A stretch of DNA of 64,000 nucleotides, taken from contig JAHDMJ010000006.1 of NCBI GenBank assembly GCA_018436095.1, positions 1-64,000 of the forward strand. The letters run 5' to 3'. The stretch is from Clostridia bacterium. Lineage in GTDB: Bacteria > Bacillota > Peptococcia > DRI-13 > UBA5745. Positions within the stretch are counted from its first letter, which is position 1; each line of letters starts with the position of its first letter. Below the pieces are notes generated by a model that was not told the origin of the DNA, did not search any database, and worked only from the letters and a program-made list of their open reading frames with translations. The position numbers were made by a program, and so were the translations under genes. Shown here one piece after another: positions 44,094 through 58,743 of the stretch.

Positions 44094-45275
44094 ATGACTA
44101 AACGGATATATTTGACTTTGGCCGACGGCCAGGTGTTTCAAGGCCGGCCCTTCGGAGCTGCCGGGGAGGTTAGGGGAGAAGTCGTATTTACAACGGGCAT
44201 GACCGGCTATCTGGAGACAATAACCGACCCCAGCTATTTCGGCCAGATCGTCGTACAGACCTTTCCTCTCATTGGCAACTACGGAGTAATACCGGAGGAT
44301 TTTGAAAGCAATTACCCCAGGCTTAAAGCCTATATCGTCAAAGAATGGTGCCAGGAGCCCTCTAATTTCAGAAGCCAGGGGGATCTTGACACCTTTTTAA
44401 AAGATAAGGGTATTGTGGGCTTGTGGGATATCGATACCCGGGCTTTGACCAGAATCATCCGGGAAAAAGGGGTTATCAACGGTTACATTGGCAGCCGGCC
44501 TTTGACTCAAGGCGATCCGGAGTTTGCCGCTTTGCAGTCCTACCGGGTTAAGGATGCAGTAGCCTCGGTGGCGGTGGTTACAGAGCCTGAAACCGATGAG
44601 GTCCGGGCCGGAGAAAAGCCGGAAAAGTTGGAAAAACTCGAAAAACCGGAAAAGGTGGAAGAACCAGAAGAACTAAAGAAACCGGAAGAGCTGGGTAAAC
44701 ACGGGAAGCCGCTGACCGTAGTCCTCTGGGATTTCGGCGCCAAAGGCAATATCAAGCGGCAGCTTTTGGCCCGGGGCCTGCGGGTGGTGACGGTGCCTTA
44801 TTCTTATAGCGCCGCAGAGATTTTGGCTCTTAAGCCCGACGGCGTCATGCTGTCCAACGGCCCCGGGGACCCGGCGGAGAATACGGCCATCATCAGGGAG
44901 TTAAAGATACTGACGGAGCAGAACCTGCCTGTTTTCGGTATTTGCTTAGGGCACCAGCTTTTGGCTCTGGCCATGGGCGGCAAGACGGAAAAAATGAAAT
45001 ACGGCCACCGGGGGGCCAACCAGCCGGTGCGGGATATCAAAAAAGGTCATGTGCTGATCAGCAGCCAAAATCATGGCTATACGGTGAGTCTGGACCAGTT
45101 GCCTGACGGAGCGGAACTAAGCTTCGTCAACGCCAACGACGGTACCTGTGAAGGCTTGCAGTACATAGGCAAGCCGGTATTTTCCGTTCAGTTTCACCCG
45201 GAGGCTTGCTCGGGACCTCTGGATACCCGCTATCTCTTCGACGATTTCGTGGCATTGATGAAAGGAGAAAACTAA
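44094..45275 (+). CDS. carA: Carbamoyl-phosphate synthase small subunit (CarA) with charged insertion
   Basis: A 393-residue glutaminase subunit that supplies ammonia to CarB. The N-terminal CarA domain is residues 1-160, and the class I glutaminase domain 207-393 has GICLGHQ (Cys284) and QFHPEA (His368, Glu370). Between them, at about 164-206, is an extra segment made almost only of Glu, Lys, Pro and Leu, with repeated EKPEKLEK-like units. CarA is usually about 360-380 residues, so this is an inserted flexible linker. AGGGAGG precedes the ATG. Confidence 0.96.
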   Translation: MTKRIYLTLADGQVFQGRPFGAAGEVRGEVVFTTGMTGYLETITDPSYFGQIVVQTFPLIGNYGVIPEDFESNYPRLKAYIVKEWCQEPSNFRSQGDLDTFLKDKGIVGLWDIDTRALTRIIREKGVINGYIGSRPLTQGDPEFAALQSYRVKDAVASVAVVTEPETDEVRAGEKPEKLEKLEKPEKVEEPEELKKPEELGKHGKPLTVVLWDFGAKGNIKRQLLARGLRVVTVPYSYSAAEILALKPDGVMLSNGPGDPAENTAIIRELKILTEQNLPVFGICLGHQLLALAMGGKTEKMKYGHRGANQPVRDIKKGHVLISSQNHGYTVSLDQLPDGAELSFVNANDGTCEGLQYIGKPVFSVQFHPEACSGPLDTRYLFDDFVALMKGEN

Positions 45276-45276
45276 G

Positions 45277-51206
<5,930 letters not shown>

Positions 51207-51226
51207 AATTGACGGGCAGAGGCGGT

Positions 51227-52141
51227 TTACGGCAGTGGTTTTGCCCCATCGCCGGCGGCGGCAGATCCGGCATCTTGTTTTGGCGGCCTTGCCGGATGGA
51301 TGTGTTTTTTGCCCCGCTTTTTGATCAGGCCTTCCACGGCTTGCCGGAATTTGGCCTCTTCAGACCGCCGGCAGAGCAGTTGCCAGCTTTCCAAGCCCAT
51401 GACGCCGTCAACTTTAAGGTTTTCGGCTTTTTGGAAACGGTGAAGGGCCGTCAAAGTGCCCCGGCCAAAACGGCCGTCGGCTCCTCCGTTGTAATAACCC
51501 AGGATTTTCAGCATTTCCTGGAGCTGCATTACATCGCTGCCGATACGTCCATCCCTTAAAATGCGGAAGGGAGCGTTGTCTTGCTTAATAAAAACAGGAG
51601 TTCCTACGGTTACATATTTTTTTAATTGGGCCACATCGCCGTTTTTCATGCGGATGCAGCCGTGGGACACATTCTTTTTGCCCAAAAACCAAGGTTCCAC
51701 AGTACCATGAATACCATATTTACCCCAGGGAACATTAAGAGCAAGCCAGCTTCCGCCGAAGCCTTCGCCCCAGCGGGAAATACCTGCCACTTGCCATTGA
51801 CCGGTGGGTGAGGGCGTTTCTTTTTTGCCGCCGGAAACCGGCCAGGACTTAAATTTCTCACCGTCTTTGTACAAGGTAAGCACCAGTTGGTCCAAATCAA
51901 TAAGAATAGAATAGCCTTGGCCTGCCGGCAGAAATTCGCCGCTGCCGGAAAGTTCCCCGCTCTTCCAGGTATGGCTGGCGGTAGAGGGGTAGAAGGGATG
52001 AAAACGCCAAAAATCCGGCAGGGCAAAGAACCCGGCTGTTATCGCTAAAATAAGGAGCAAGGAAAATAACAGGGGTGTTTTGCTTTTTTTCCGGCAAAAG
52101 GGCTTAAACATAAAAAAGGCCATAAATCGCATAGCATTCAT
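51227..52141 (-). CDS. L,D-transpeptidase with peptidoglycan-binding domain
   Basis: A 304-residue membrane-anchored cell-wall enzyme. A basic start is followed by one membrane helix (about 23-42), then a YkuD catalytic domain (about 75-195) with GIHGT and the catalytic SHGCIRM motif with Cys. A peptidoglycan-binding domain (about 205-260, GSDVMQLQEMLKILGYY) and a basic tail follow. It should form 3-3 crosslinks or attach groups to diaminopimelate-type peptidoglycan outside the membrane. ATG 52132 (M4) has slightly better spacing from AGGA than 52141. It is convergent with pyrG and splits the glutamine island. Confidence 0.92.
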   Translation of the reverse strand: MNAMRFMAFFMFKPFCRKKSKTPLLFSLLLILAITAGFFALPDFWRFHPFYPSTASHTWKSGELSGSGEFLPAGQGYSILIDLDQLVLTLYKDGEKFKSWPVSGGKKETPSPTGQWQVAGISRWGEGFGGSWLALNVPWGKYGIHGTVEPWFLGKKNVSHGCIRMKNGDVAQLKKYVTVGTPVFIKQDNAPFRILRDGRIGSDVMQLQEMLKILGYYNGGADGRFGRGTLTALHRFQKAENLKVDGVMGLESWQLLCRRSEEAKFRQAVEGLIKKRGKKHIHPARPPKQDAGSAAAGDGAKPLP

Positions 52142-52217
52142 CCTGACTATATTAAACCTCTGAAGTCAATATATGCGGTTTTCGCGGCGATAAGACTTTT
52201 GAGTCTGATTGAAAAAT

Positions 52218-52225
52218 GGTATAAT
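52218..52225 (+). promoter_or_regulatory. Extended -10 promoter of nadE
   Basis: TGGTATAAT (52217-52225) is an extended -10; a weak TTTTGA lies 17 bp upstream. Transcription would start near 52232, about 44 nt before the nadE ATG. Confidence 0.5.
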
Positions 52226-52275
52226 ATCCGAAAAAATTATTATGCCTGTCAACACAGGTTAAGGAGAAGAGTAAG

Positions 52276-53028
52276 ATGAGGAATTACGAACAGGAGAAGC
52301 AGGAACGTATAGCCTTCATCCAGCAGGTTCTGGCCGACGCCGGCGCTGAAGGCATTGTTTTCGGCAGCAGCGGCGGCAAGGATAGTGTTCTCGTAAGCAT
52401 ACTCTGCCGTTTGGCTTGCAGCAATGTCCTGGGGGTGATGATGCCTTGCGGCAGCACCCGCAATTACGGCAGCGACATGGAGGATGCCTTGACGGTAGCC
52501 AAGCAATATGATATTCCCATGGTAACGGTGGATTTGACGGCAGCCAGAGATTCGCTGCTGGCCGCTGTGGAAAAAGCAGGAGAGCTGACGGCGGCGGCAG
52601 TGGCCAATATGGCGCCCCGGCTGCGGATGAATGCCTTGTATGCCTTGGCCCATAGCCGCAAAAGCCTGGTGGCCGGCACCGGCAACCGCAGTGAGCTTTA
52701 TATGGGCTATTTTACAAAATGGGGCGACGGCGCTTACGATTTTAACCCCATCGGCGACCTGACGGTGACGGAGATTTATGAATTTTTACGTTACCTGGAG
52801 GTCCCTGCCTCCATTATCGCAAAGGAGCCCTCCGCCGGCCTTTATGAGGGCCAGACCGACGAAAAGGAAATGGGGATTACTTATGAGGCGATTGACCGTT
52901 TCCTGCTGGAAGGCAAAGCCGATCCGGCTGATCTGGCAGTGATGGAACGCTATCATCAGCAAAGCCATCATAAAAGAGAAAAGGCCCGGATCTACGGGCA
53001 GCTAAGCTTGAATGTATTTTACAAATAG
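52276..53028 (+). CDS. nadE: NAD(+) synthase, ammonia-dependent type (NadE)
   Basis: A 250-residue protein of the N-type ATP-pyrophosphatase superfamily with the NadE layout. The phosphate loop reads SSGGKDSV, with Lys where most NadE have Ile or Val; later motifs are GTGNRSELYMGYFTKWGDGA, DFNPIGDLTVTEIY and KEPSAGLYEGQTDEKEMG. It lacks a glutaminase domain and would use ammonia to amidate deamido-NAD. AAGGAG precedes the ATG. It lies 42 bp before glmS. Confidence 0.9.
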   Translation: MRNYEQEKQERIAFIQQVLADAGAEGIVFGSSGGKDSVLVSILCRLACSNVLGVMMPCGSTRNYGSDMEDALTVAKQYDIPMVTVDLTAARDSLLAAVEKAGELTAAAVANMAPRLRMNALYALAHSRKSLVAGTGNRSELYMGYFTKWGDGAYDFNPIGDLTVTEIYEFLRYLEVPASIIAKEPSAGLYEGQTDEKEMGITYEAIDRFLLEGKADPADLAVMERYHQQSHHKREKARIYGQLSLNVFYK

Positions 53029-53070
53029 ACATATATTAGTGGAAAATGCCAAAACGAAGGTTGGGATATT

Positions 53071-54897
53071 ATGTGCGGAATTGTAGGTTACACCGGTCAA
53101 AAAGATTGTGTGGAGTTTATTTTGAAGGGATTGACCCGGCTGGAATACCGCGGCTATGATTCTGCCGGTATTGCGGTTATGGAAAAAGGCAGGATCGGTG
53201 TCCGTAAAGCTAAAGGACGCTTAAAAAACTTAAAAAATTTAGTGGAGGACAACCCGTTAAAAGGCCGTACCGGTATCGGCCATACACGATGGGCCACCCA
53301 TGGCGAGCCTTCGGATATCAATGCCCACCCTCATGTGGACGTTAATCACCAGATCGCTATTGTTCATAACGGCATTATTGAAAATAGCTATGTGCTGCGC
53401 CGGGGCCTGGAGCAAAAGGGCATCCGCTTTATTTCCGAGACGGACACAGAAGTGGTGGTTCAGCTTTTTGCCTACTATTATAAAGATGATATGCTGAATA
53501 CCCTCTACCGGGTGCTGCCTATGCTGGAAGGTTCCTTTGCCTTGGGCGTTATCGACCAGCACCGGCCGGATACCATTTATTGCACCCGCAAGGGCAGCCC
53601 CCTCATCGTAGGGGAAAGCAAAGAAGGAAATTTGATCGCCAGCGATATTCCCGCTATTCTGGAATACAGCCGGGATATCTACTTCCTGGAGGAAATGGAA
53701 ATCGCCGTAGTGGAGCCGGCCGCCATCCGGTTCTATGATGAGATGGGCAATTTTATCAAGAAGGAAAGCAGCCACATCGATTGGGATATGGAAGCCGCCG
53801 AAAAAGACGGCTACGCCCATTTCATGCTGAAAGAAATTTATCAGCAGCCAAAAGTGCTGGCTGATACGCTGAACCATTATGTGGATCTGGAGAAAATGGC
53901 CATCCGCCGGGAGATGATGCCCTTTAGCCCCTCGGAGGCCCAGGCTCTGGATAAGCTAACGCTGATCGGCTGCGGTACCGCTTACCATGCGGGACTGATG
54001 GGGCAGAGCCTGGTCAGCCGCCTGGCCCGGCTGCAATCGGAATGCGATATGGCCAGTGAATTCCGGTACAAAGATCCCATTATTGAAAAAAATGAAGCCT
54101 TCGTCGTCATCAGCCAATCGGGAGAGACGGCGGATACCATAGCGGCTCTGCGGCTGGCAAAGGCCAGCGGCAGCAAAGTAGCGGCTTTGTGCAACGTTAT
54201 CGGCAGCACCATTGCCAGGGAGGCCCACCAGCTATTGTATACGGTGGCGGGACCGGAGATAGCCGTAGCCTCCACCAAGGCTTATTCCGCCCAGGTGCTG
54301 GTGCTGATGATCTTGGCCCTGGACTTGGCTCATTTGCGGGGACGGCTGTCCGATGAGGAATTAAAGGCAGGCTTGGCGGAGCTGGCGGCTTTGCCCCAAA
54401 AGGCCGAGGCCCTTCTGGAGCAGAAAGAACACATCCAGTATTTTGCCAGCCGGCAGTTTAACTGCAAAAAAATCTTTTTCATCGGCCGTCTGCTGGATTT
54501 CTATCTGGCCATGGAAGCGGCTCTCAAGCAAAAAGAAATTTCCTATATTCATTCCGAGGCTTACAGCGCCGGCGAGCTGAAACACGGCCCTCTGGCCCTG
54601 ATCGAAGAGGGCACTTTGGTGATGGCCATGACCACCCAGCATCACGTTATGGACAAAATGGCCAGCAATATCCAGGAAGCCAGGGTCCGGGGGGGCACTG
54701 TGGTGGCTGTGGGTTCAAGTCCCACACCGGAACTCCGGGCTGTGGCCGAGGTTTGGGAGCTGCCCCCGGTGGACGACCGCTTTGCGCCGCTTCTGGCCAT
54801 TATCCCCATGCAATTGTTTGCTTACTACATGGCCTTGCAGCGGGGCTGCGATATCGATAAGCCCAGAAATCTTGCCAAAAGCGTTACGGTAGAATAG
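53071..54897 (+). CDS. glmS: Glutamine-fructose-6-phosphate aminotransferase (GlmS)
   Basis: A 608-residue enzyme making glucosamine-6-phosphate for cell-wall synthesis. It starts MCGIVGYTG, with Cys2 the N-terminal nucleophile. The first half is the glutaminase domain (HTRWATHGEPS), the second holds two SIS isomerase domains (ISQSGETADT, STKAYSAQ) and ends in KSVTVE. Only 42 bp separate it from nadE, so the usual glmS ribozyme leader of Bacillota is absent, and control by that route is unlikely here. Confidence 0.97.
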   Translation: MCGIVGYTGQKDCVEFILKGLTRLEYRGYDSAGIAVMEKGRIGVRKAKGRLKNLKNLVEDNPLKGRTGIGHTRWATHGEPSDINAHPHVDVNHQIAIVHNGIIENSYVLRRGLEQKGIRFISETDTEVVVQLFAYYYKDDMLNTLYRVLPMLEGSFALGVIDQHRPDTIYCTRKGSPLIVGESKEGNLIASDIPAILEYSRDIYFLEEMEIAVVEPAAIRFYDEMGNFIKKESSHIDWDMEAAEKDGYAHFMLKEIYQQPKVLADTLNHYVDLEKMAIRREMMPFSPSEAQALDKLTLIGCGTAYHAGLMGQSLVSRLARLQSECDMASEFRYKDPIIEKNEAFVVISQSGETADTIAALRLAKASGSKVAALCNVIGSTIAREAHQLLYTVAGPEIAVASTKAYSAQVLVLMILALDLAHLRGRLSDEELKAGLAELAALPQKAEALLEQKEHIQYFASRQFNCKKIFFIGRLLDFYLAMEAALKQKEISYIHSEAYSAGELKHGPLALIEEGTLVMAMTTQHHVMDKMASNIQEARVRGGTVVAVGSSPTPELRAVAEVWELPPVDDRFAPLLAIIPMQLFAYYMALQRGCDIDKPRNLAKSVTVE

Positions 54898-54983
54898 ACG
54901 GGGGAATGGGGCGGAGCTGCAGGGGCGTAGACTGCAGGGGCATAGACTGCGAAGGATGTGGCGCGGCAGTGGCCCCTGGTTCC

Positions 54984-55327
54984 GGTGTGCAAAAAACGAA
55001 GTTGTGCATGGATTTTGTCAGTGCGGTGGGGTGCGGTGCTCAAAAAACGAACTTGTGCATGGATTTTGTCAGGATATATGCAGTTCTTTGATTGGATATG
55101 CGGATATATAGAATCACTATACCGAGTTATGCATATTTCCACTTAAATTTAATACACAACCTCGATTTTTGAGCAGTCAGCCTTCATTTTAAGCAGTTAG
55201 CCTCTGCAAAACAGGTTCGAAACCCTCAAAATCATCGCACAACCTCGATTTTGAGCAGTCAGCCCCGTTTTTTGAGCAGTCAACCTCGTTTTTTGAGCAG
55301 TCAGCCTTGGTTTTGTGCACTGGGCCC
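54984..55327. repeat. Cluster of dispersed repeats between glmS and the liv genes
   Basis: The 580-bp gap holds no gene. Repeats lie at 54984-55021, 55035-55073, 55154-55182, 55237-55264, 55263-55284, 55284-55305 and 55307-55327. The first two are near-identical direct copies, including the shared tail TTGTGCATGGATTTTGTCAG. The next five are in the opposite orientation and share a TTTTGAGCAGTCAGCC end at intervals of about 21-30 bp. Confidence 0.75.
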
Positions 55328-55402
55328 TGTTCTGCCGAATGCGGTGCCGGGGCGCCCGCCAGTTTTTTCATGAACAGGCCCTGACTCTCTTAGCCGCAAT
55401 TA

Positions 55403-55431
55403 TTGACAAGCTTCTGGCAAAAAGATAAAAT
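55403..55431 (+). promoter_or_regulatory. Sigma-A promoter of the liv operon
   Basis: TTGACA (55403-55408) and TAAAAT (55426-55431) with a 17-bp spacer. The start would be near 55438, about 42 nt before the livJ ATG. Confidence 0.75.
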
Positions 55432-55479
55432 GAAAACCTGGTAGTAATATTTAAAATGATAAATAGGGGGAAACGGGTA

Positions 55480-56682
55480 ATGAACATGCGTAAAGTGTTA
55501 GCCGCATTGTTAGTGATGACTTTCGTATTCGGTCTTCTGGCAGGCTGCGGCAATTCCAGCGGGGCTGGCGGTAATGCCGGCGGAACAGCCGGCGGCGGGG
55601 AAGGCGACACCATTTTGCTGGGTGTCAATTTCGAGCTTTCCGGTGGTTTGGCCGCCTATGGCCAGAGCAAGATCAACGGCCTCAAGATCGCTTTGGATGA
55701 GATCAATGCTGCCGGCGGTGTTTTGGGCAAGCAGATCGTGCTGAAAGAGTATGACAACAAGGGCGACAATGCCGAAGCTGTCAACATCAGCACCCGTCTC
55801 ATGGGCGAGGATAAGGTTATTGCGATGATGGGTCCTGTTACCAGCGGCCGGGTTATGGCTTCCGTTGACGTGGCCAAGCAGTTCCAGGTGCCTATGGTTA
55901 CCGGTACCGGTACTTCCGCCGGCATCACGGTCAATGAAGACGGTTCCGTCAACGACTTCGTTTACCGTATCTGCTTCATCGATCCTTATCAGGGCACCCT
56001 GGCGGCCAACTATGCTGCCGATACCTTGGCAGTGAAGACTGCGGCTATGCTGGTAAACCAGTCCGACGATTACAGCATTTATATGGCAGAAGCCTTTAAG
56101 AAAACCTTCGAGGAAAAAGGCGGCCAAATCGTGGAAAGCAGCACCTTCATGGAAGGCGACCTGGACTTTAAAGCTGCTTTGACCAAGATCAAATCTTCCG
56201 GCGCCGAGCTGATCTTCTGCCCCAATTACTATGAGCCCGATGCCCTGATCGCCAAACAGGCCCAAGAGCTTGGCTATGACGGTTATCTGCTGGGCGGCGA
56301 CGGCTGGGACAACCTGGATCATCTGATCAAGACTGCCGGCGCTGACGCTCTGCAAAAAGCATTCTTTATCAACCACTATTTCCCCGGCGACACCACGGAG
56401 AAGAATCAGAACTTTGTAAAGAAGTATACAGAGTTGCACACAGATACGCCTCCTTCCTTTGCCGCTTTGGGCTATGACTTGATGTATTTCGTGGCTGACG
56501 CCATCGAAAGAGCCGGCACCACTGATCCCGTAGAGATCAACAAGGCTATGGCGGCCACTACCAATTTTGAAGGCGTTACCGGCAGTTTTGCCATGGGTGA
56601 AAACCACGATCCCATTAAGAGCGCCATGGTAATCGGTTATACCGCCGACGGCCAGTACAAATTAGTGGACAAGGTTCAGTAA
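55480..56682 (+). CDS. livJ: Branched-chain amino-acid ABC transporter binding lipoprotein (LivJ-like)
   Basis: A 400-residue family I solute-binding protein. ATG 55480 follows GGGGG; a signal peptide with lipobox LLAGC (Cys23) and a Gly/Ala/Ser linker precede the binding domain. Typical LivJ features are VNFELSGGLAAYGQSKINGL, the DNKGDNAEAVN stretch and MMGPVTSGRV. It binds leucine, isoleucine, valine or related amino acids outside the membrane. It is followed by two hairpins that separate it from the permease genes. Confidence 0.92.
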   Translation: MNMRKVLAALLVMTFVFGLLAGCGNSSGAGGNAGGTAGGGEGDTILLGVNFELSGGLAAYGQSKINGLKIALDEINAAGGVLGKQIVLKEYDNKGDNAEAVNISTRLMGEDKVIAMMGPVTSGRVMASVDVAKQFQVPMVTGTGTSAGITVNEDGSVNDFVYRICFIDPYQGTLAANYAADTLAVKTAAMLVNQSDDYSIYMAEAFKKTFEEKGGQIVESSTFMEGDLDFKAALTKIKSSGAELIFCPNYYEPDALIAKQAQELGYDGYLLGGDGWDNLDHLIKTAGADALQKAFFINHYFPGDTTEKNQNFVKKYTELHTDTPPSFAALGYDLMYFVADAIERAGTTDPVEINKAMAATTNFEGVTGSFAMGENHDPIKSAMVIGYTADGQYKLVDKVQ

Positions 56683-56692
56683 GCCGAATAGA

Positions 56693-56719
56693 AAAAGGGC
56701 GGGTTCTGCCCGCCCTTTT
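56693..56719 (+). terminator. Hairpin after livJ, partial terminator
   Basis: AAAAGGGCGGG (56693-56703) and CCCGCCCTTTT (56709-56719) form an 11-bp stem with a 5-base loop. The T-run is inside the stem, so termination is probably partial, giving excess binding protein over permease. Confidence 0.75.
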
Positions 56720-56738
56720 CTGGTTGTGTTATGACGGT

Positions 56739-56770
56739 AAACAGGAATTTCCTACGGGAAATTCCTGTTT
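56739..56770 (+). other. Second perfect hairpin in the livJ-livH gap
   Basis: AAACAGGAATTTCC and GGAAATTCCTGTTT form a perfect 14-bp stem around TACG. It has no useful T-tail. It may stabilise the upstream message or be a small repeat element. A dispersed-repeat copy follows at 56807-56835. Confidence 0.65.
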
Positions 56771-56806
56771 GTATAACGTAATGGGGCAGGAAAATTATGT
56801 ATAGTG

Positions 56807-56835
56807 TCCGGTTGCACAAATTTTATGGTTTTATC
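56807..56835. repeat. Single dispersed-repeat copy upstream of livH
   Basis: TTGCACAAATTTTATGG and its flanks match the dispersed family core. It lies within the 190-bp livJ-livH gap. Confidence 0.45.
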
Positions 56836-56874
56836 AATTTATGCAACTAGAAACTGGAAAGGGTCGCAGGTAGC

Positions 56875-57768
56875 ATGGAGCAGTTTTACGTATTCCTTCA
56901 GCAACTGATTAACGGCGTATCCCTGGGCAGTATTTATGCCTTGATTGCCTTGGGCTACACCATGGTTTACGGCATTATAAAATTGATTAATTTCGCTCAC
57001 GGCGACATTTATATGATGGGAGCCTTTATTGCTTATTTTTCCGTCTCCTATTTTCATTTAGGCTTTCTGAGCGCTCTGTTGATCTCGATGGCAGCTTGTA
57101 CCGTCTTGGGTGTGCTGATCGAAAGGATCGCCTACAAGCCTTTGCGGGGTGCCACCAGAATTGCGGCATTGATTACGGCCATCGGCATGTCCTTCTTTTT
57201 GGAATATGTCATGGTATTTTTTGTGGGCGCCCAATCCCGGGCTTTCCCCAATGTTTTGCCGGCCCTGCGTATCGAGTTTTTTGGCGGCAAAGTATTTATT
57301 ACCGGTAAGGAATTATTGATTTACGGCGTTACCCTGTTTTTGGTGGTGCTGCTGCAATTTATCGTCAGAAAGACGAAAACGGGCAAAGCCATGCGGGCGG
57401 TGGCCTTTGACCGGGAAGCCGCCATGCTGATGGGTATCAATATTGATTACACCATCTCCGCCACCTTCGCTTTGGGCTCGGCCCTGGCCGGGGCGGCGGG
57501 GGTACTGGTGGGCATTTATTACAGCGCCGTCAATCCTTTAATGGGCATGACCCCCGGACTTAAAGCTTTCGTGGCGGCGGTGCTGGGCGGCATCGGCATC
57601 ATTCCCGGGGCCGCTTTGGGCGGTATGCTGATGGGGCTCATTGAGACTTTTGTCATTGCTTACGGTCAATCCACTTACCGGGATGCGGTGGCCTTCGCTA
57701 TTCTGATCCTTATTCTTTTAGTCAAACCCTCGGGCATTTTAGGTACAAATGTCCGGGAGAAGGTTTAG
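56875..57768 (+). CDS. livH: Branched-chain amino-acid ABC permease (LivH)
   Basis: A 297-residue inner-membrane permease with about eight helices. The N-terminal QQLINGVSLGSIYALIALGY and the GLKAFVAAVLGGIG segment are typical of LivH. It forms the channel with LivM and lies 9 bp before it. Confidence 0.94.
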   Translation: MEQFYVFLQQLINGVSLGSIYALIALGYTMVYGIIKLINFAHGDIYMMGAFIAYFSVSYFHLGFLSALLISMAACTVLGVLIERIAYKPLRGATRIAALITAIGMSFFLEYVMVFFVGAQSRAFPNVLPALRIEFFGGKVFITGKELLIYGVTLFLVVLLQFIVRKTKTGKAMRAVAFDREAAMLMGINIDYTISATFALGSALAGAAGVLVGIYYSAVNPLMGMTPGLKAFVAAVLGGIGIIPGAALGGMLMGLIETFVIAYGQSTYRDAVAFAILILILLVKPSGILGTNVREKV

Positions 57769-57777
57769 GAGGGGCCG

Positions 57778-58743
57778 ATGAAAAAATTGCTATCCAAAAA
57801 AAATCTGGCCATCCTGCTGGGCGTCCTCCTTTTGTACGGGGTGATTCAGGCCTTGATCAGCCTTGGCGTTTTACGGACCTTTCACCAGGTTAACCTGATC
57901 ACTATTTGCATAAGCGTGATCATGGCTGTCAGCTTAAATTTGATCACCGGCTTCACCGGCCAGTTAACTTTGGGCCATGCGGGTTTTATGGCCGTAGGCG
58001 CTTATTTTTCCGCTGTGATGACCGTAAAATGGGGGATGTATTTTCCTGTTTCTATCTTCTGCGGGGCGGTTTTGGCGGCAGTTTCCGGCGCCCTTATCGG
58101 CCTGCCCACACTGCGCCTCAAGGGAGATTATCTGGCCATTGCTACCCTGGGTTTTGGCGAGGTGATCCGGGTGGTATTGCTCAATACCAAGTACGTTGGC
58201 GGCGCCGCCGGCTTGTTCGGCATACCCCGCCTTATGAATTGGACCTGGGTCTTTTTTGCCGCAGTTATCACCGTGGTGGTGATCCGCAACCTGCTGTGGT
58301 CCTCTTATGGCCGGGCTTGCATATCGGTGCGGGAAGACGAGGTTGCCGCCGAACTGATGGGCATCGATATTACTCATTACAAAGTCCTGGCTTTTAGCGT
58401 CGGAGCCTTTTTCGCCGGCTTGGGCGGCGGTATTTACGCCCATTACTTTTATGGCCTGCAGCCGGGAACCTTCGGCTTCATGAAATCCATCGACTATCTG
58501 GTGATGGTGGTGCTGGGCGGCTTGGGCAGCGTTACCGGTTCTATTTTGGCCGCGGTGGTGCTTACTTTAATTAACGTGGTGCTGCAGCAGTTCAGCGCCA
58601 TTCGCATGATTTTATACGCCTTACTGCTTATCCTGATCATGATATTCCGGCCCCAGGGCTTGATGGGCAGCAAAGAAGCCAGCCTGGAGCTATTCCGGAA
58701 GCTGGGAAGGAGGTCCGGCCATGGCTCTCTTGGAAGTAAATAA
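57778..58743 (+). CDS. livM: Branched-chain amino-acid ABC permease (LivM)
   Basis: A 321-residue permease with LivM features: LNLITGFTGQLTLGHAGFM, LKGDYLAIATLGFGE and MKSIDYLVMVVLGGLGS. Its 3' end overlaps livG by 23 bp, a sign of coupled translation. Confidence 0.94.
   Translation: MKKLLSKKNLAILLGVLLLYGVIQALISLGVLRTFHQVNLITICISVIMAVSLNLITGFTGQLTLGHAGFMAVGAYFSAVMTVKWGMYFPVSIFCGAVLAAVSGALIGLPTLRLKGDYLAIATLGFGEVIRVVLLNTKYVGGAAGLFGIPRLMNWTWVFFAAVITVVVIRNLLWSSYGRACISVREDEVAAELMGIDITHYKVLAFSVGAFFAGLGGGIYAHYFYGLQPGTFGFMKSIDYLVMVVLGGLGSVTGSILAAVVLTLINVVLQQFSAIRMILYALLLILIMIFRPQGLMGSKEASLELFRKLGRRSGHGSLGSK

Noticed and set aside
53029-53070. glmS ribozyme
   Set aside because: The gap before glmS is only 42 nt, much too short for the ribozyme core.
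54984-55327. CRISPR array
   Set aside because: Repeats are degenerate, in both orientations and at short irregular intervals, and no cas gene is present in the window.
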